Assembly: GCF_020379485.1 (NCBI RefSeq)
Contig: NC_063438.1
Coordinates: forward strand, 4,794,024-4,858,023
DNA length: 64,000 bases
Origin: Brassica napus
Taxonomy: Eukaryota; Streptophyta; Magnoliopsida; Brassicales; Brassicaceae
Direction of reading: 5' to 3'
Below, in pieces: positions 1-12,658 of the stretch. The translations under genes and the position numbers were made by a program. Positions within the stretch are counted from its first letter, which is position 1. The number at the start of each line of letters is the position of its first letter. Under the pieces are notes generated by a model that worked only from the letters and a program-made list of their open reading frames with translations, searched no databases and was not told where the DNA came from.

Positions 1-317
1 CATTGTCCAACGTTGTGTTTCAGAACCTTAAGTTTCCTGATAGCCCGCTTGTGAGCTTCCAGGCAAAGGATTTGATCAGAAGGTTGGTGATGAAGGATCC
101 AGAGAGCCGTCTCGGGTCAGTGAAAGGAGCTGCAGAGATCAAGAGGCATCCATTCTTTGAAGGATTGAACTGGGCTCTCATCCGCTGCGCCATTCCGCCT
201 GAGCTGCCTGATGTATATGAGAATGGTGCAACGGAAGCAACTTCTCCTAAAGGAAATGGTAATGGATATCTTGAATGTAAAGCCATGGGAGATCATCTTG
301 AGTTCGAGTTGTTTTAG
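1..317 (+). CDS. AGC VIIIa protein kinase, C-terminal part (cut by the window edge)
   Basis: The frame is open from the window edge to a stop at 315-317 and gives the last ~104 residues of a Ser/Thr kinase. It shows kinase subdomain XI (DLIRRLVMKDPESRLGS), the HPFF block, and the plant AGC1 signature NWALIRCAIPPELPDV. The protein ends in FELF, matching the FxxF hydrophobic motif through which AGC kinases dock on PDK1. Plant AGC VIIIa kinases (D6PK, KIPK-like) phosphorylate PIN auxin carriers or act in growth polarity. The catalytic core lies outside the window. By gene order it matches At2g36350, a KIPK-like kinase; that assignment is inference. It converges with the kelch gene on the other strand. 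Confidence 0.9.
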   Translation, partial: LSNVVFQNLKFPDSPLVSFQAKDLIRRLVMKDPESRLGSVKGAAEIKRHPFFEGLNWALIRCAIPPELPDVYENGATEATSPKGNGNGYLECKAMGDHLEFELF

Positions 318-729
318 GGGATAGAGAAAAGACAATACGAGGCTAAGCAGAAAGAAACTCTGTGGTTTAAGTTATCAATAGTAACGTTCTTGTTGTAATC
401 CATTTCTAAGTACGTTATCAAAACTATTTTCAAAGCAAAAGGTAAGAGCCTAAACAAGAAAAAGAAGAAGAGAGCAGACGCTGAGATATGGATTAAGTTG
501 AGATAATGGAAGTCTTACATATACGTTATTATCTTTTTATTCTTGCTAAAAAGAAGTTGTACATATCTTGTTGTCTATCAGAGATATGATTCTCTTCGAG
601 ACTTTTTTTAGCTTTGTTGTTTGCAATGGTAATGCTGATGGCAATCTTGGTGATCTTCTTGGCAGCTACTTGATGACTTTAAAAGGGTTTTTGTATTCTC
701 CTTGTGAGTTTTATGGTAGAGCTCCTCAA
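318..729. other. Convergent 3' intergenic region
   Basis: About 410 bases between the stop codons of the AGC kinase (+) and the kelch gene (-). It should hold both 3' UTRs. I see AT-rich sequence and A-rich runs, no further gene and no repeat. Confidence 0.6.
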
Positions 730-3700
730 TCAGATTAGAAGGGTTTTGTATTCTTCCAGCAACTCCGGAATGTCTTCCATCCGCAACTGAGAATAGCAAA
801 ATGTAAACTTGACATGTCAGAGAGGAAAGCCTGATGTTTTGATTGATTGGTGTCAAATATTCAGGAGAGAGCAGCAATACCTCGGAAGAAGTTTTGATAT
901 GATAAAACGTAAAGGTCTTCTTTCCAAAATCAGCAGATGTTAAGCTGCTCTGTGCTCTGATAGAAACCCGCCACAACAAATGAAAACAAACATGTGTGAA
1001 GGAAAGGAAGAAGCAGATGTGAGATTTCATAACATGTAATAGTAGGGGCACAAAACAATGCATTCACACATTATCAGTTTTGACAATATGCTCGGATTAA
1101 AAAGTCTCGAGGGCTATTCAAGACACAAAAATGATATATTCATATTAACTCTATATGACTCCTAAACTCTCAGGAGATTTATCTAAGTTATTCTAATGCC
1201 ATGTGGTGATTCCAAGCGCAATCAAAGAACAACCATTTTTAGTGAAACAAAAGATAATCTACATAAACAAGAACTGAGTCTGAAATAGTTGGCATGGATA
1301 AGAACTCACGTGTATTTTCGGGTAACCAGTCGCTGATAATCTCGAAGCAAGGAACCAAGCTCCTTTAATTGCAAAGTCTCTGGAGTGGACTCTTTCCAAT
1401 GTTGACGAAGTGCTTCAGCTGCCATCTTTTCATTGAGAAGCATTTTCAGTACAAGAATAACACAATCACACATTCTAAAATAGACAAGAGGAAAAACTCA
1501 CCTGAATCATGGAGGCTCCATTATCAACTGCATCTCCCTCAATCAATCTGCTTCCTAACTCAACGAACTCTTGATCTTCTGACTCCTCAGGGATTTGAAG
1601 GCGTGGTCCTGATGAAACAGAGATTCCCATTTTCTTTTGCAAGTCAACGATGGTGGATCCCTCTTGTCCCCTTTCCTGCTATGACCAATGTTAAAACAAG
1701 TTGAAAAGCTAAGTTAACTGCGTTGGCGAGAAACACAGAAGATTATTAGCAGGAACTCCAGTTACCATATCCAGTTCTCTCTCTGACTCTTTAGTCTCAG
1801 GAGGATTTCTAAGTTGAGGTACAGAAGACCTCTTGGCTATGGGATCACCTGAGAAAAGAAAAAAAGAAAGAAAACGAATAACAACATTTTCAGAAGGCTA
1901 AACAGTTCAGTAAAACTTCAAAACTTTCAATACAAACTTGATAAAGAAGAAAAAAAAGAGTATGCTAGAAATTTAGTGTCTCTAATTGCCTACAATCTGT
2001 GACCAACTACCAAGATTAGTTCGTCTAAGACTTTCCAACTATAAGTAACTAATGATGCGTGTACACAGAATGATAGCTAAGTTGGAGTAAAACATCAGTA
2101 CAAATAAGAGTTTAATACCTTCAGGAACCAGCCACCAAAGATCACCGAAGGTTGACTTTCCATCAAACCCACCAATTAAAAGATGACGAGCTCCAATACT
2201 AGTCATTGTATGGTAAGCTCGAGGAGGAGGAGGCTCATCATTGCTTATCGGTAAGCGCTTCCACTGCGCAGTTACTAGTATGTGAAAATAGAAATTTAGC
2301 AACAGCGCGTAGAAGACAATGCACAGCAATAAAAGTTATGAATTACATCACAGTTTTATCACACTAGATTATACTTCGATAAACTACTTAGGTGGATTTT
2401 GGATGAGATGAGTGAGCAAGAACCTACCTCTATCCAAAATTATAGTGTCATTGTAATATACATCATAACGACTCAGCCATCCACCCGTTCCATGTCCCCC
2501 AAATAACAGAAGCTTCATACATGAAAGTAGTGATGTATGTCATGCGAAGCTATCCTTACACAAAAGAACAAACAGAAGCTGAAAAAGACATACATAATGT
2601 CCTCCGGATGTGACAGTGTGACCACATCGAGCTGATGGTGCTTGGCCAGGAAGCTTTAGTTGCGTCCATCCAGGTGTTTCACGTTCTTTCTTCCACAACA
2701 AAGGTTAACCACAATAAGATCAGCAACCAGAACATTACATATAATGCAATTTTGAAGTAATTTAATTAAGGATGTACCTTCATCTATTAAACCCTTCAAA
2801 GCCCACAGATCACCCATGATAGGGCCACCGCCTCCTGTCAAAGATAAACATATCACACACCATAGTTTTAGCTTAGTTGTTATCAGATCAAGCAAAAAAT
2901 AATTGTGATCATGACCTATACCTCAGATGTCAGAACCAAAGAACTATCAAACTAGTGGATTTGTTTAAAAGTATGAATCCTTAAGATTGGAAGAGGGTTT
3001 CTACATTACATATACTATCCCGTTCAGGACAATTCATTAATGACTGGAAGTTATTAACTTACAACGATGTGTAAATTGCTATTTATTAATATTTGATTCA
3101 TATTTCACTCAAGTTACAGAAGTTCGACCCCCCCTCCCCTCTAATTTTTTTGTTTTCTTTATTTGCATTTTATGGACTTATATTGAATTTGAATGTGTAA
3201 TTCGTGGAACCAAACACATCAGCATCCTTAACATGTTTGATGAATGAAAAGGTGGAACAGTAAATAAATTTTCGGTCTTTTACTTTTATCTATAATATGA
3301 GTCCGCCAAGTTGGTTTAATATGCAAACACCTTAACTTTTTTAAGAGAATGGTGATAAGTCAAGAGCAAGAAGCTACAAAGTTTAGGTTCAAGGTGTTAT
3401 ACCTCGGCCACCAAAAACAAGTAAACGTTTCTCAACCATGGTGGCTGTATGACCACATCTAGGAGGTGGCAACGACCCCGAAACCGACAGCTCCATCCAT
3501 TCAAGGGACACTAACAGATACCAAGAAAGCTGACATTATCAGATACTAAAATCAGTCTAGTACAAAACTGAAGTAGAGGAGAGAGATAAAGTTTTACTTG
3601 TGTCCATAACATACACATCTGACAGCCATTTTTTACCATCCCAGCCGCCACACCTGCCAATGATCATAGGCTAAGCCAATGCATGCAACAACCTGATGGA

Positions 3701-4768
3701 ACGTCTAAAATTTATGATACTCACAACACGATTTTCTGGTTGCCAATAGCAGCGGCAGCAGAAAAATCACGAGGCGTAGGTAAGTCGCCAAAGCTGGTTA
3801 GCTCAGACCACTGCCATATATCTGCAGAAAATGTTAGCAGCAGAGTATAAAAAATTCCCTATGCAGGTCTCAATGACATTGTTATAACTTGCACACTTAC
3901 CAGTATCTAGAACCCAGAAGTCACCCAACCTGAAATTGATTTATAGAAATGAGCTCTTTAGAATGTAAAAACGCTTGTAGCAAGAAAATAAATAGTAGTG
4001 CGTACCTCTTGCCACCAGAACGTCCACCAAAGATGAACATATGACAATCAATAGTGATGGCAACATGAAAGGCGCGAGGTGTAGGACCAACTTTTCCTTC
4101 AGAAACGCTGCCAGTACATTCTGGCTCAAACCAGAGTTTGTTCTCTAGTCCACAGAATTAAAGAAGAAGCAAATCAAAGACAAACCGATTATCACATGAT
4201 AAAAAAAGCTGCACATATATGATACTTAAAACAATGATTTACAATGCTAATGAGAGGGAAAAAAAAAAGATGCTCAGAAACAAAAGTAGTAAAATAAGAA
4301 AAGAGAGTATCCATCTGATTCCTCTACAGCACCGAACTGAATATCTAATCGTGAAGTTTTCAGCTTTCTGTACTTTTTGCAAAGAAACTATCTTTGATAT
4401 AAGCATCCTCTACTAGAAACACTAGTCATTACAAGAAGAACAAGCCAAGACAGTAGTAACTAATAAAAAAAAAAGCATCTTCTTTGGATCAAGGAATCAA
4501 TAATCCTAGGCTGAATATAATTGATGATTATTACCAATGTCATAGACAATGATGTCGTTGAGGAACTTCTTGTCGACGAGACCGCCGAACACCACGACCA
4601 TGGATTTTCCGACATTGACAGCTGTATGTCCACTGATTAAGAATTAAAAAAATCAGCAGCTGAAATTAAAATCGGAAATTGAATGGAGAAGAAGTAATTA
4701 ATTTACCTCCTAGGCTGTGGAGGAGTTCCGGTGAAATCGGATGAGGAAGCTCTAACCCAGTTATGCAT
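730..4768 (-). CDS. Kelch-repeat (galactose oxidase/kelch superfamily) protein
   Basis: A many-exon gene on the minus strand. The start is ATG at 4766-4768 ([20 protein letters not shown]). Exons read off directly include 4707-4768, 4535-4632, 4006-4144 and 3901-3929, followed by further short exons, with the last coding exon at 730-786. Joined exons give successive kelch blades: [42 protein letters not shown] and LLIGGFDG, each preceded by a PRxxHT/F motif, so about six blades form a beta-propeller near the N-terminus. The C-terminal part is predicted helical and ends in [18 protein letters not shown] after an intron at 787-880. The size is roughly 500 residues. Kelch propellers bind partner proteins; no catalytic role is visible. 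By content and position it matches At2g36360. Confidence 0.88.
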
Positions 4769-5384
4769 ACGTTTGGCGATTGATCACCGCGGAAGAGGAA
4801 GCTCTTTGTTTGATCTTTGATAATTATAATCCAGACCGAGTTCATTATAAACCATCAATATGGTCCGGTTTGGTAGTGACAGACAAATTACAGAACTGGA
4901 TTGGAATTAACCGGTTAAAATTTTTGGAAAACTCAGGGTTCCCTCGATATCTTGACCTTCGTTAAACCAAATGATAAAATCGTGTTAAGAATGATGTTCA
5001 GTGATCACACTATCAAAGCACCATTCTATCTCCAGTTCGGACTAAACAAATCAACGAAGCACACACAACGGAGACATCGAAGAAGATATGGTTCAACATA
5101 CAAAATATATTTCAAACTTAGTATTACAGTGAATGAGCATGTAAACAGATAAACGAAATATATCACAAACAAGATATGTAAACTTCATACAACAAAAACG
5201 ACTTATTATCATATCACACAATCGATAGTGGTGGGTACTGATCCTGAGTAGGTTCACCTGAAAACCGAATAACAGAGAGTTTAGACTTTCACACTAAACT
5301 TCAAGGAGGATATATAACAAACAAAATGAACAATATTGACATTATACCAAAAAGAATATTATACCTGAGACAGTTTTATTCTCC
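4769..5384. other. Kelch gene promoter and NLR 3' UTR
   Basis: About 615 bases between the kelch start codon and the stop of the NLR gene, both read leftwards. It must hold the kelch promoter and the NLR 3' UTR. A possible 3' UTR intron of the NLR lies at about 5258-5366 (GTATAA to TTTCAG on the minus strand). Open frames here look random. Confidence 0.5.
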
Positions 5385-8300
5385 TTATTCGTCGCTATCA
5401 GAGTCGTTGCCACCTGGAATGTGTAATTGAACACTAGGAATGTGTTGGACTTTGTGGTAACTTTCCCCACCTGGTACGAGTTTCGTCTCCCACTCCTTGA
5501 TCTTATGTGTGATTTCCAGTTCCTTTAAAGAAGTGATATACTTGAGCCCTTCCGGTAGCTCCTTCAACTTGTCACATAACCATATAGACAAGGTACGAAG
5601 ACATGGCATCGACCCTTCTTCGACTATCCACTCTTCCCAGTCGTCTAGGGACCATATTAGTAGCTTACATAATTGAGGGAATCCACCTTTTGAACACACC
5701 ATCTTCCTCCCCACGAAAGCATCAATTCCTAATAAAACTGACTTTAAATGAAGCAACTTTTCCAGAATCTGCAGTGGATCCTCCTCCATTTTACAGCCAC
5801 TTAGAGATACATGTGCAAGGTGGGGAGGAAATCGAGAGTGCTCAGGAAGCTTTTTGATACGTATTCCCAGCTTTAAAGACCTTAGATGAATGAAATTCCA
5901 AACGAAATCCACATCATAAGCCCCACCGGATCGGTTCTCATCGATCAACCTAAGCACCTCCAGGTTTCTTAATTCACAGAGAGATGACGCTAGAGTTTCA
6001 GAAGTATACCTGCCTTTGAGAAATATCTCGAGAGTCCTGAGCTTTTTCATTCGGAGGAAGTCTGTGATGCTACCGTATTCTGATCGGAAGCCGGTCAAGC
6101 ACTCCAGGTTCACTAGATTACCCAATTCCAACTTTGTTTTAGCGTCAAAAGAACGGGGAAGAATCAGGAACCTCAACTCTACCATCTCTTTAAAGATACT
6201 TGGCAGATGAACTCTTTTCCAGGAGTAAATTCTCAAATAGATTAGAAGCTTTAGATTCCGTAAAGAAGAAGGTACATGAGTTGCATGACCCATCTCTAAT
6301 CTCAAATATCTCAAATGAATGAGTTTTCCAATGCTCGAAGGTATTCTCCACCCTTTAGAGTCTATTTTATAATCTAAACTCAAATCTAAGACCCTAAGTA
6401 ACAGTAAATTTTGGAATCCTTGACCTGACTGCTTCCACAAGTTGCTGTCGAGTCCAAAACCCAAAACAGATCTAGCTTTTTGATTGTTTTTACGTTCCAG
6501 CATATCAAATGCATTACCACCACCGTGTACTACGAGTCTGCGAGATCTGGTAGGAGTATGAGCATTGATGGTGGAGGTGGAAGTAGTAGGGACTTTGATA
6601 AACTGAAGAAAGTTCTCTTCTTTGGCTTTAGATAAACATACTTCTCTCATCATGTCATGCATTTGACAATACTCCCATCTGCAACTCAAATCCTCTTTTA
6701 CTCCAATAATCATATTTCTCCTTACTAGCTCGTCTATGTAGTCTTCTCCAATTTTCCTAGTGGTTTCTCCATCGACACTTGACGTTATTATTCCTTCTGC
6801 TTCCCAGTAATAATACAATTGCTCTGCTTCTATCTTGTAATCTTCTGGAAAATGAGCTAGGTAGAGGAAGCAATTCTTCAACTGCATTGGCAAATCTTCA
6901 TAGCTCATAGACAATACTCGGTAAACCGAATCTTGATTTTTGTCATCTCTGCGAACTATCTGAGTTTTAATATTGTCATCTACTCTTTTCCACTCTTCAA
7001 CCATGATTTTATTAGCTAACAAACCTCCCAACACTTTAACAGCTAATGGTAGTCCTCCACAATATTTGACCATTTTCCTTCCCATGGCTTCTAGTTCTTC
7101 ATCAACAATAAATTCTGAAAACAGTACTATGAGATTAGAGCCTAAATAATATGTGTCTAGTCCTTTTAAATGTTCAAAATAATAAATTTATATTATTAAT
7201 GATTTAGTATTTTTTATTAGCTCTCACCTTAAATGTTAAAATCGGTTAAAGTCGTTGATATTATTAATAAATAATTAATTTTATTAGTTAAGAGGAATCT
7301 ATATATATTGTCTAACTTAATAACTATCCGGAGAATTGTTAGTTTTTATGATGGCCCTTTTTATAGTTTACTTAGGACATGACTGGTGTAACCGTAGTGG
7401 TTGTGGCTGCGAGATTCGCGGTTGTGGTTGCGAGATTTCGCGGATGCGGTTGATTGTAATTTTAAGCGGTTTTAAGAAATTTGTATGACTGATACTGTGG
7501 TTAAAAATCGGCTCGTTTGCGGGATGCGTATGACAGATTAACAACCAAATATACAACGGTTAAATAATAAATTAACAATATTTATATTTTCTATAATTAT
7601 AAAAATATTAAACATCATAATGTTATAATAAATATAAAAATTATATTAGAAATATATAGTTTTAAAATTTAAAAATTATTGAAAATATTTTTATTTTAAA
7701 AATTCATAATATAAATTTAGATATAATAGATATATTTTAGTATTTCAATTTAAATTTAAATTTTTATTTGTATTTTTGTATTTATATTGTTAAAAAAAAA
7801 AAAATTACCCTAGCCTCCTGCAACCGCCTGCAACTGCAAACACTAGGGTTTCAATTGGTGACACCATTTTAGAAAAAAAAATGATGAATTTTTTATTTCT
7901 TCAAATTGTTACCAATTGAGTTGAATGTTTTGTCAAATTGTTAATACATAGGTTTCATTATATTCATTTGTTTTCCTCATAATCGTGGGAATTCTTTAAC
8001 AAATATTTTCTCCTCTAATCTTGATGAGGAACAAATGGAAAACAATAACTAAAGTTTTAAAAATTAAAAAAAAATGTAGATAGTTCAAAAAATGGCGCAA
8101 GACACTACTAAAGTATTAACTCATCGTCATCCAAGATCAATTAACTGCATCATATACCCCAAAAGAAGGAAACAAAAAAAAGTTTAACTTATCTTCTTAA
8201 TCTTATGATTATTCTACTAACTCTATAAATACTTAAGTATCCTTCCTCCTTAGAAAATCTCATTGACGAAAGCAGAAGCAGAGTTAATAGATTTATGCTC

Positions 8301-10701
8301 TCTATTTTCTTTTAGAAAAAGTGAATTTCTATAGCTGACCAGTTATGGCGTGCAAACAGACGTGGTACACGACGCCTATAGTTGTTAATTCTTTATTGTG
8401 TTTAAATATTCGTTTGTGTTTTACTGTATGGTGAGCAAAGGTCAGTTTTCAATACGTGGAGTTAACTTGTATTAGAAGTTTAAAACTTGGTTTCATTGTG
8501 CGTGTATTTTAATACTAGTTATATTCCACTTTAAAATATGAAAACACAATGTTCATCTCTTTTTTTTTACCATTCATGTTTACTTTTTGTTCAATTCTTT
8601 TTTTTTCTATTTATTCAATTTTTTTTTTTCAATTCAATTCAGTAAATGAAATTTTGTTCAACTTTTTTTTCATTCATTTCATTTTTTACACAGTCACCAA
8701 TTGAAGCTTAGGTGGAACCATCTTTTGAATTTAAGAGATTTGTATCGGTTTGAGTGATTGTTGCAAAACACCAATAACCCCTACGAACCGCAAAAGTTGC
8801 ATTTCCGAATGGTAGCGGAAAAACCTGTCATGCCCTTAGTATTTATAATTTACGTTATCATTGACACTTTTTTGTCTTGAACATTTACGTTCACTTACAA
8901 TATGAAGTTTATAATAGGTGTTTTTCTGCACCTTGTACAAAAATAAATTTTTAAAATTTAAATTTTATTCTAAAATAAAATTTTATTAGTTTTAGATTTT
9001 ATTATTTGATTACATTATTTAATTTTAAATATTAATTTTATTATATATTAAAATTAAGATAAAATAAATAATTGATGACGAAATAAGATAAAATATTATA
9101 TAATAGTATAAATCTAAATTGCTGACTCATCAGTCAAAATCATTAAAAATGTAAAAAAAAATAAGAAAAATTATCTAAAAATATGTAGAACATAATAGTA
9201 TCTCTATCTCTATAATATTGTTTGATAAGTCAAATTTTTTATGTGTCGCACTTATGTTGATTCTTAGAATGGTAAATCACAGTGATAACTTAATGAATAA
9301 AATTTATTGTTAAAATACCACTATTAATATTTCAATTTAACATTTTTATATTTGTTTTCAAATCACTTTATTATCAAAAAGGAAATATCTTTAATAAATA
9401 TATAACATTTTTATATCATGTAATTTAATATAAAAAAATTCCTTTTATATAACTCAAAAGAAATTTAATATAAAAAACAATATCTTTAATACAAACATAT
9501 CAATATCAGATTTATATGTTATTTAATAAAAATGATTTTTTATATAGGAGGCCGTAAGAGATTCATATGATTCTTATATATAAACGTACCGGTTATCTCT
9601 CTTCTAGAGAATACTATGCTCTCACATAGCTTCCAACTTTCTTCAGGAGTAAGGATTTTTGGTTTAAAGAGGAAAGATTTTGGGTTTACATGCAAACCAA
9701 CACCTTCATCACGTGAAGTAAGAATCATCTTCCAACCTGCAATTGTATTTGCTTTCATCTCAGGGACTCAAAGGCATTTATGAAATGTGACTATGGGGAG
9801 TACTTTAAGTAATGTATGTACAATTAGAGAGCTCACCTCTTTCTTGGGGGAAAACGTCTTTTATTACATCCCAGTCTTCTTTTTTCCATACATCATCCAT
9901 GACAATTAAATATTTAGATGTTTCCAACAAGTGAAAGAGCTCAGCCTGGAGTGTTTCTTCATTCATATGTTTGTTGCCCTTATCATGTGGTCTGAGGTCT
10001 TGCAATAACTTTTGCCAAATATCCTTCCGCTTAAAATCTTGCGAAACGCAGATCCATGCGAATCCATCAAAATGACTTCGAACAATGTCATGATGAAAAA
10101 CTTGTCTGGCAAGAGTGGTTTTCCCAATACCACCCATCCCAGATATGGAAACTACTTGGATGTTATCATTCTCCACCAAATGACCAACCAATTCATTAAC
10201 ACTCTGTTCCACCCCCACAAGATCCTTTTGAGATCTCTTTGGATATGTTTGTTGGATCTCCCTCTGTCTCTTTTGTAGAGGCGGTGGTTTGTTAACGCTA
10301 TGCTGTATACCAAAGCTCTGCATTTGCGCAACCACCTTAGACATTCTCTTAGTTATGCCTTCAATGTCCATAGAAAGACCTCGGCGATCCACTAAGAAAC
10401 AAGAAAGTCTTTTCACACGCCCCTTGATCCCTTTTTGGTTTCCACTAAGTTCTTTCAAAAGAAAGGATTCAATTATATCTTCAGCATCAAATACAATGTC
10501 TTTGACATCTTCCAAGAAGTTTCTCACTGCTTCATTCTCATATTTCCTGGCATCTGCATCTTTCAACAACGACTGTAACATTCTCATCTGACATTTTAGA
10601 TCATCAACTTTCTCATGAACTCCCTGCAGTCTCTCTGATTCTCGACTCAGGAGATCCCAGAGTTTCTCCACTCCAAACGACACAACTCCGTCAGCCATCA
10701 C
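5385..10701 (-). CDS. RPP8-like CC-NB-ARC-LRR immune receptor
   Basis: An intracellular NLR of the RPP8/HRT type. Three exons on the minus strand (9837-10701, 9590-9736, 5385-7114) join in frame at 2742 bases, giving 913 residues, close to the ~908 usual for RPP8. The start is MMADGVVSFGVEKLWDLL, a coiled-coil N-terminus. The NB-ARC follows in order: P-loop GMGGIGKTT, kinase-2 YLIVMDDVW, RNBS-B MILTSRDEG, CGGLPLAVKVLGG, RNBS-D and MHD (QMHDMM). Degenerate leucine-rich repeats follow, with an acidic tail DSDSDE. All key motifs are intact and no stop interrupts the frame, so it may be functional. Intron 2 is unusually long (2475 bases) because it holds a transposon-like insert. The family recognises pathogen effectors or guards host proteins and acts at membranes; the ligand here is unknown. 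The gene is not expected at this place in Arabidopsis. Confidence 0.93.
7372..8838. mobile_element. Non-autonomous DNA transposon inside NLR intron 2
   Basis: The left end reads TTAGGACATGACTGG and the right end, reverse-complemented, TAAGGGCATGACAGG, so the ends form an imperfect inverted repeat. GC-richer subterminal blocks (GCGGTTG/CAACCGC words at 7400-7460 and 7812-7840) surround an AT-rich core. An inner inverted pair, TTCAATTGGTGAC, sits near 7850 and 8700. There is no transposase frame. The flanks show only a weak repeat, so the superfamily (hAT or MULE) is undecided. Confidence 0.6.
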
Positions 10702-11364
10702 TATTCTCCTGTTCCACCATCAACACAACACATATGTACAAACTTGTAGTAAGATTTAAAACCGGTTATGATAATCCTTGGTTGATCTAATAAAATATGA
10801 TACATGTCAGAGGAACTTTACTTAACTTACTTTTATTCAAACAATTTATAACAAGATTTGATGATTAAATGCTTTAAATTCGTAAAACAAGATTTGTAAT
10901 AATCTAACGAATTTTCGTTTTTAAATTCAGATTCAACCACAACAGAGTCCAAAAGACAGATCAAAGCAAGTTAAACAGACAAATAATGATACAAGAACAT
11001 GATTTACCTTTCATGTAACAGCTCTTCAACTTGCTTAGAGAGGTTCTTTGGAAGAAGAGATATGAGTGGCACTGAAAGAGTAGACTCCAAGTCAATCTTA
11101 TCAGTCTACGACTGCCATCTTGTGGTTCTAATTTTGAATAAAAAGAAAATAGGAGTTTTTTCTAGTCTGTGGCGATAATGATTTTTTCGCAAGGCAATAA
11201 TGCATTTGCTTTAGGCCCACTCGAAACATTCACTGTAGTTCTCCCTTATTATTCTTTTTGGTAAAAAAAATTTCTCCCTTATTTTCAACTTGCAAAATAT
11301 ATTCATTGATATTTATACATTATATTTTTGTTAGAAATAATTAATTGGGAAAATTGGTAATATA
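10702..11364. other. NLR upstream region
   Basis: About 660 AT-rich bases upstream of the NLR start codon. A plausible 5' UTR exon lies near 11015-11100. I see no other gene. The ABCG remnant begins at about 11365. Confidence 0.4.
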
Positions 11365-12012
11365 GACAAAGTTATTAGATCATGTAGTATGACACCATAC
11401 AAACTAGAGTTTACATACTATAATCCTTTACTCAATGATAGGATACGACCGTACTGTGGTCAAGTTCTTCTGGTTCTACTACTACGACATGTTAACAAGC
11501 TTGATGCTTTGTGGCCTTGACACCAAACTATCAAATCTCCTGAATCTGCATGTCTTTCTTCCTCAGTCTATTTGGAATCTTTTCTCAAGTTCCTCATACC
11601 AAAGATTGGAAAAAATTAGGAACCAACTTACGTAATCACCAAGTGTGGTTTAGATCTTAATTTTTGTTATGATCAGAAGTGTTTTAGAGCTACCTAACTT
11701 TTATGTTTTATGTTTCTTATGGAGGGGGATGCAGCAAATAGTGATATGGTGGAGATGATATTAATTACTAGGCAACGCCAGTAGCTGGACATTGTATGGA
11801 AGCATCACATCTCAAGTAGGAGACCAAGATTCGATAGTGCAGAACACTGGTCTCGTAGAACGGGTCTAAAAAAGTTGCTCAAAGATGGATCCGGGTTCGA
11901 ATAAGACTTATTACCAGTTATAGCTGCAGTTCACATCGCGTGGATATTGCTTTTTGTCTTTGTCTTTGTCTCCGCTTATTGTATCAAGCTCCTCAACTTT
12001 CAAATAAGGTGA
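11365..12012 (+). pseudogene. ABCG/PDR transporter remnant (3' end, ABCG34/PDR6-like)
   Basis: Conceptual translation gives the last membrane segments of a full-size PDR transporter, in pieces. ILYSMIGYD and VVKFFWFYYY lie near 11418-11490, then SIWNLFSS, then SWTLYGSITSQVGDQDSIV near 11785-11835, then LLPVIAAVHIAWILLF and the family's C-terminal signature K-L-LNFQ-R before TGA at 12010-12012. Frames shift repeatedly (for example near 11415 and 11500), and in-frame stops include TAA near 11903. The two nucleotide-binding domains are absent. Full-length PDR proteins have ~1400 residues and export hydrophobic compounds at the plasma membrane; this remnant cannot. It lies in the place and orientation of At2g36380 (ABCG34/PDR6), immediately before SBE2.1, so it is most simply the decayed orthologue. 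The family call is firm; the orthology is inference. Confidence 0.85.
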
Positions 12013-12294
12013 AGAATCTGTGACTAGATAGAGTTGAAAATCTTTGTAGAGTAGTGTTGAAGGTTGTATTCATGCAAATTTTCTAATGTATTACCGTCTT
12101 ATTATTTTGTTTTCATTTGGTAAGTAAGCAGCAATAATATAACACCAACAATAAACATTTACGAAACTACTCTTGCCTCTTGGTATATGCTAATATTCTC
12201 TAGTGATTCTCAAGGGATATTTGTGAAACGTTTTGGAGTCATCCCCCAACAACAGAAGAAAAAAAAACTTTTTCAGTTTCGAGTCTGAATCTGA

Positions 12295-12518
12295 CACGTG
12301 ACAACACAGAGTTATTTATAAAAATCTTTATCTTCCTTTATTTAATTTTTGGATCTCTAATAGTATTATTTTTTCCTGAGTACTTATGGTAAAAAGATAC
12401 AATTATTGAGAAACGGAGTGAGAGATGCTACATTCTTTTTGTGGATACATACGAAGGAGACGGACGAGAAACGCTTGAAGGGGGACCCACTGAAACATCT
12501 GACATCACTACACGTGGC
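12295..12518 (+). promoter_or_regulatory. Two G-box/ABRE motifs upstream of SBE2.1
   Basis: CACGTG occurs at 12295-12300 and within ACACGTGGC at 12510-12518. G-boxes bind bZIP and bHLH factors, and the second matches the ABA-response core. They lie about 360 and 145 bases before the start codon. The rest of 12013-12658 holds AT-rich promoter DNA and a pyrimidine-rich leader. A regulatory role is inferred from position only. Confidence 0.5.
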
Positions 12519-12658
12519 GAACTACGCTCCGTCCCCTAATGAACTCCGTGCGATATTTATTTAATTTAATTAATTTATATCCTTATTTAGATTTTATTCC
12601 ATTTAAAGCATTTTCTCTTCGCTTCCTCTCACTCTCTCTTCTCCCAAAGTTGAATGCA

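Noticed and set aside
4780..5152. Short plus-strand frames upstream of the kelch gene
   Set aside because: They have no motif and no splice support, and lie where the kelch promoter and NLR 3' UTR must be.
11885..11905. GGGTTCGAATA, resembling a tRNA B box
   Set aside because: It falls inside the ABCG remnant, where translation matches the transporter family; there is no A box or cloverleaf at the right distance.
12539..12658. In-frame N-terminal extension of SBE2.1
   Set aside because: The conserved family start is MVYTIS at 12659, and the G-box at 12510 makes a transcription start downstream of 12539 more likely. Kept only as a finding to test.
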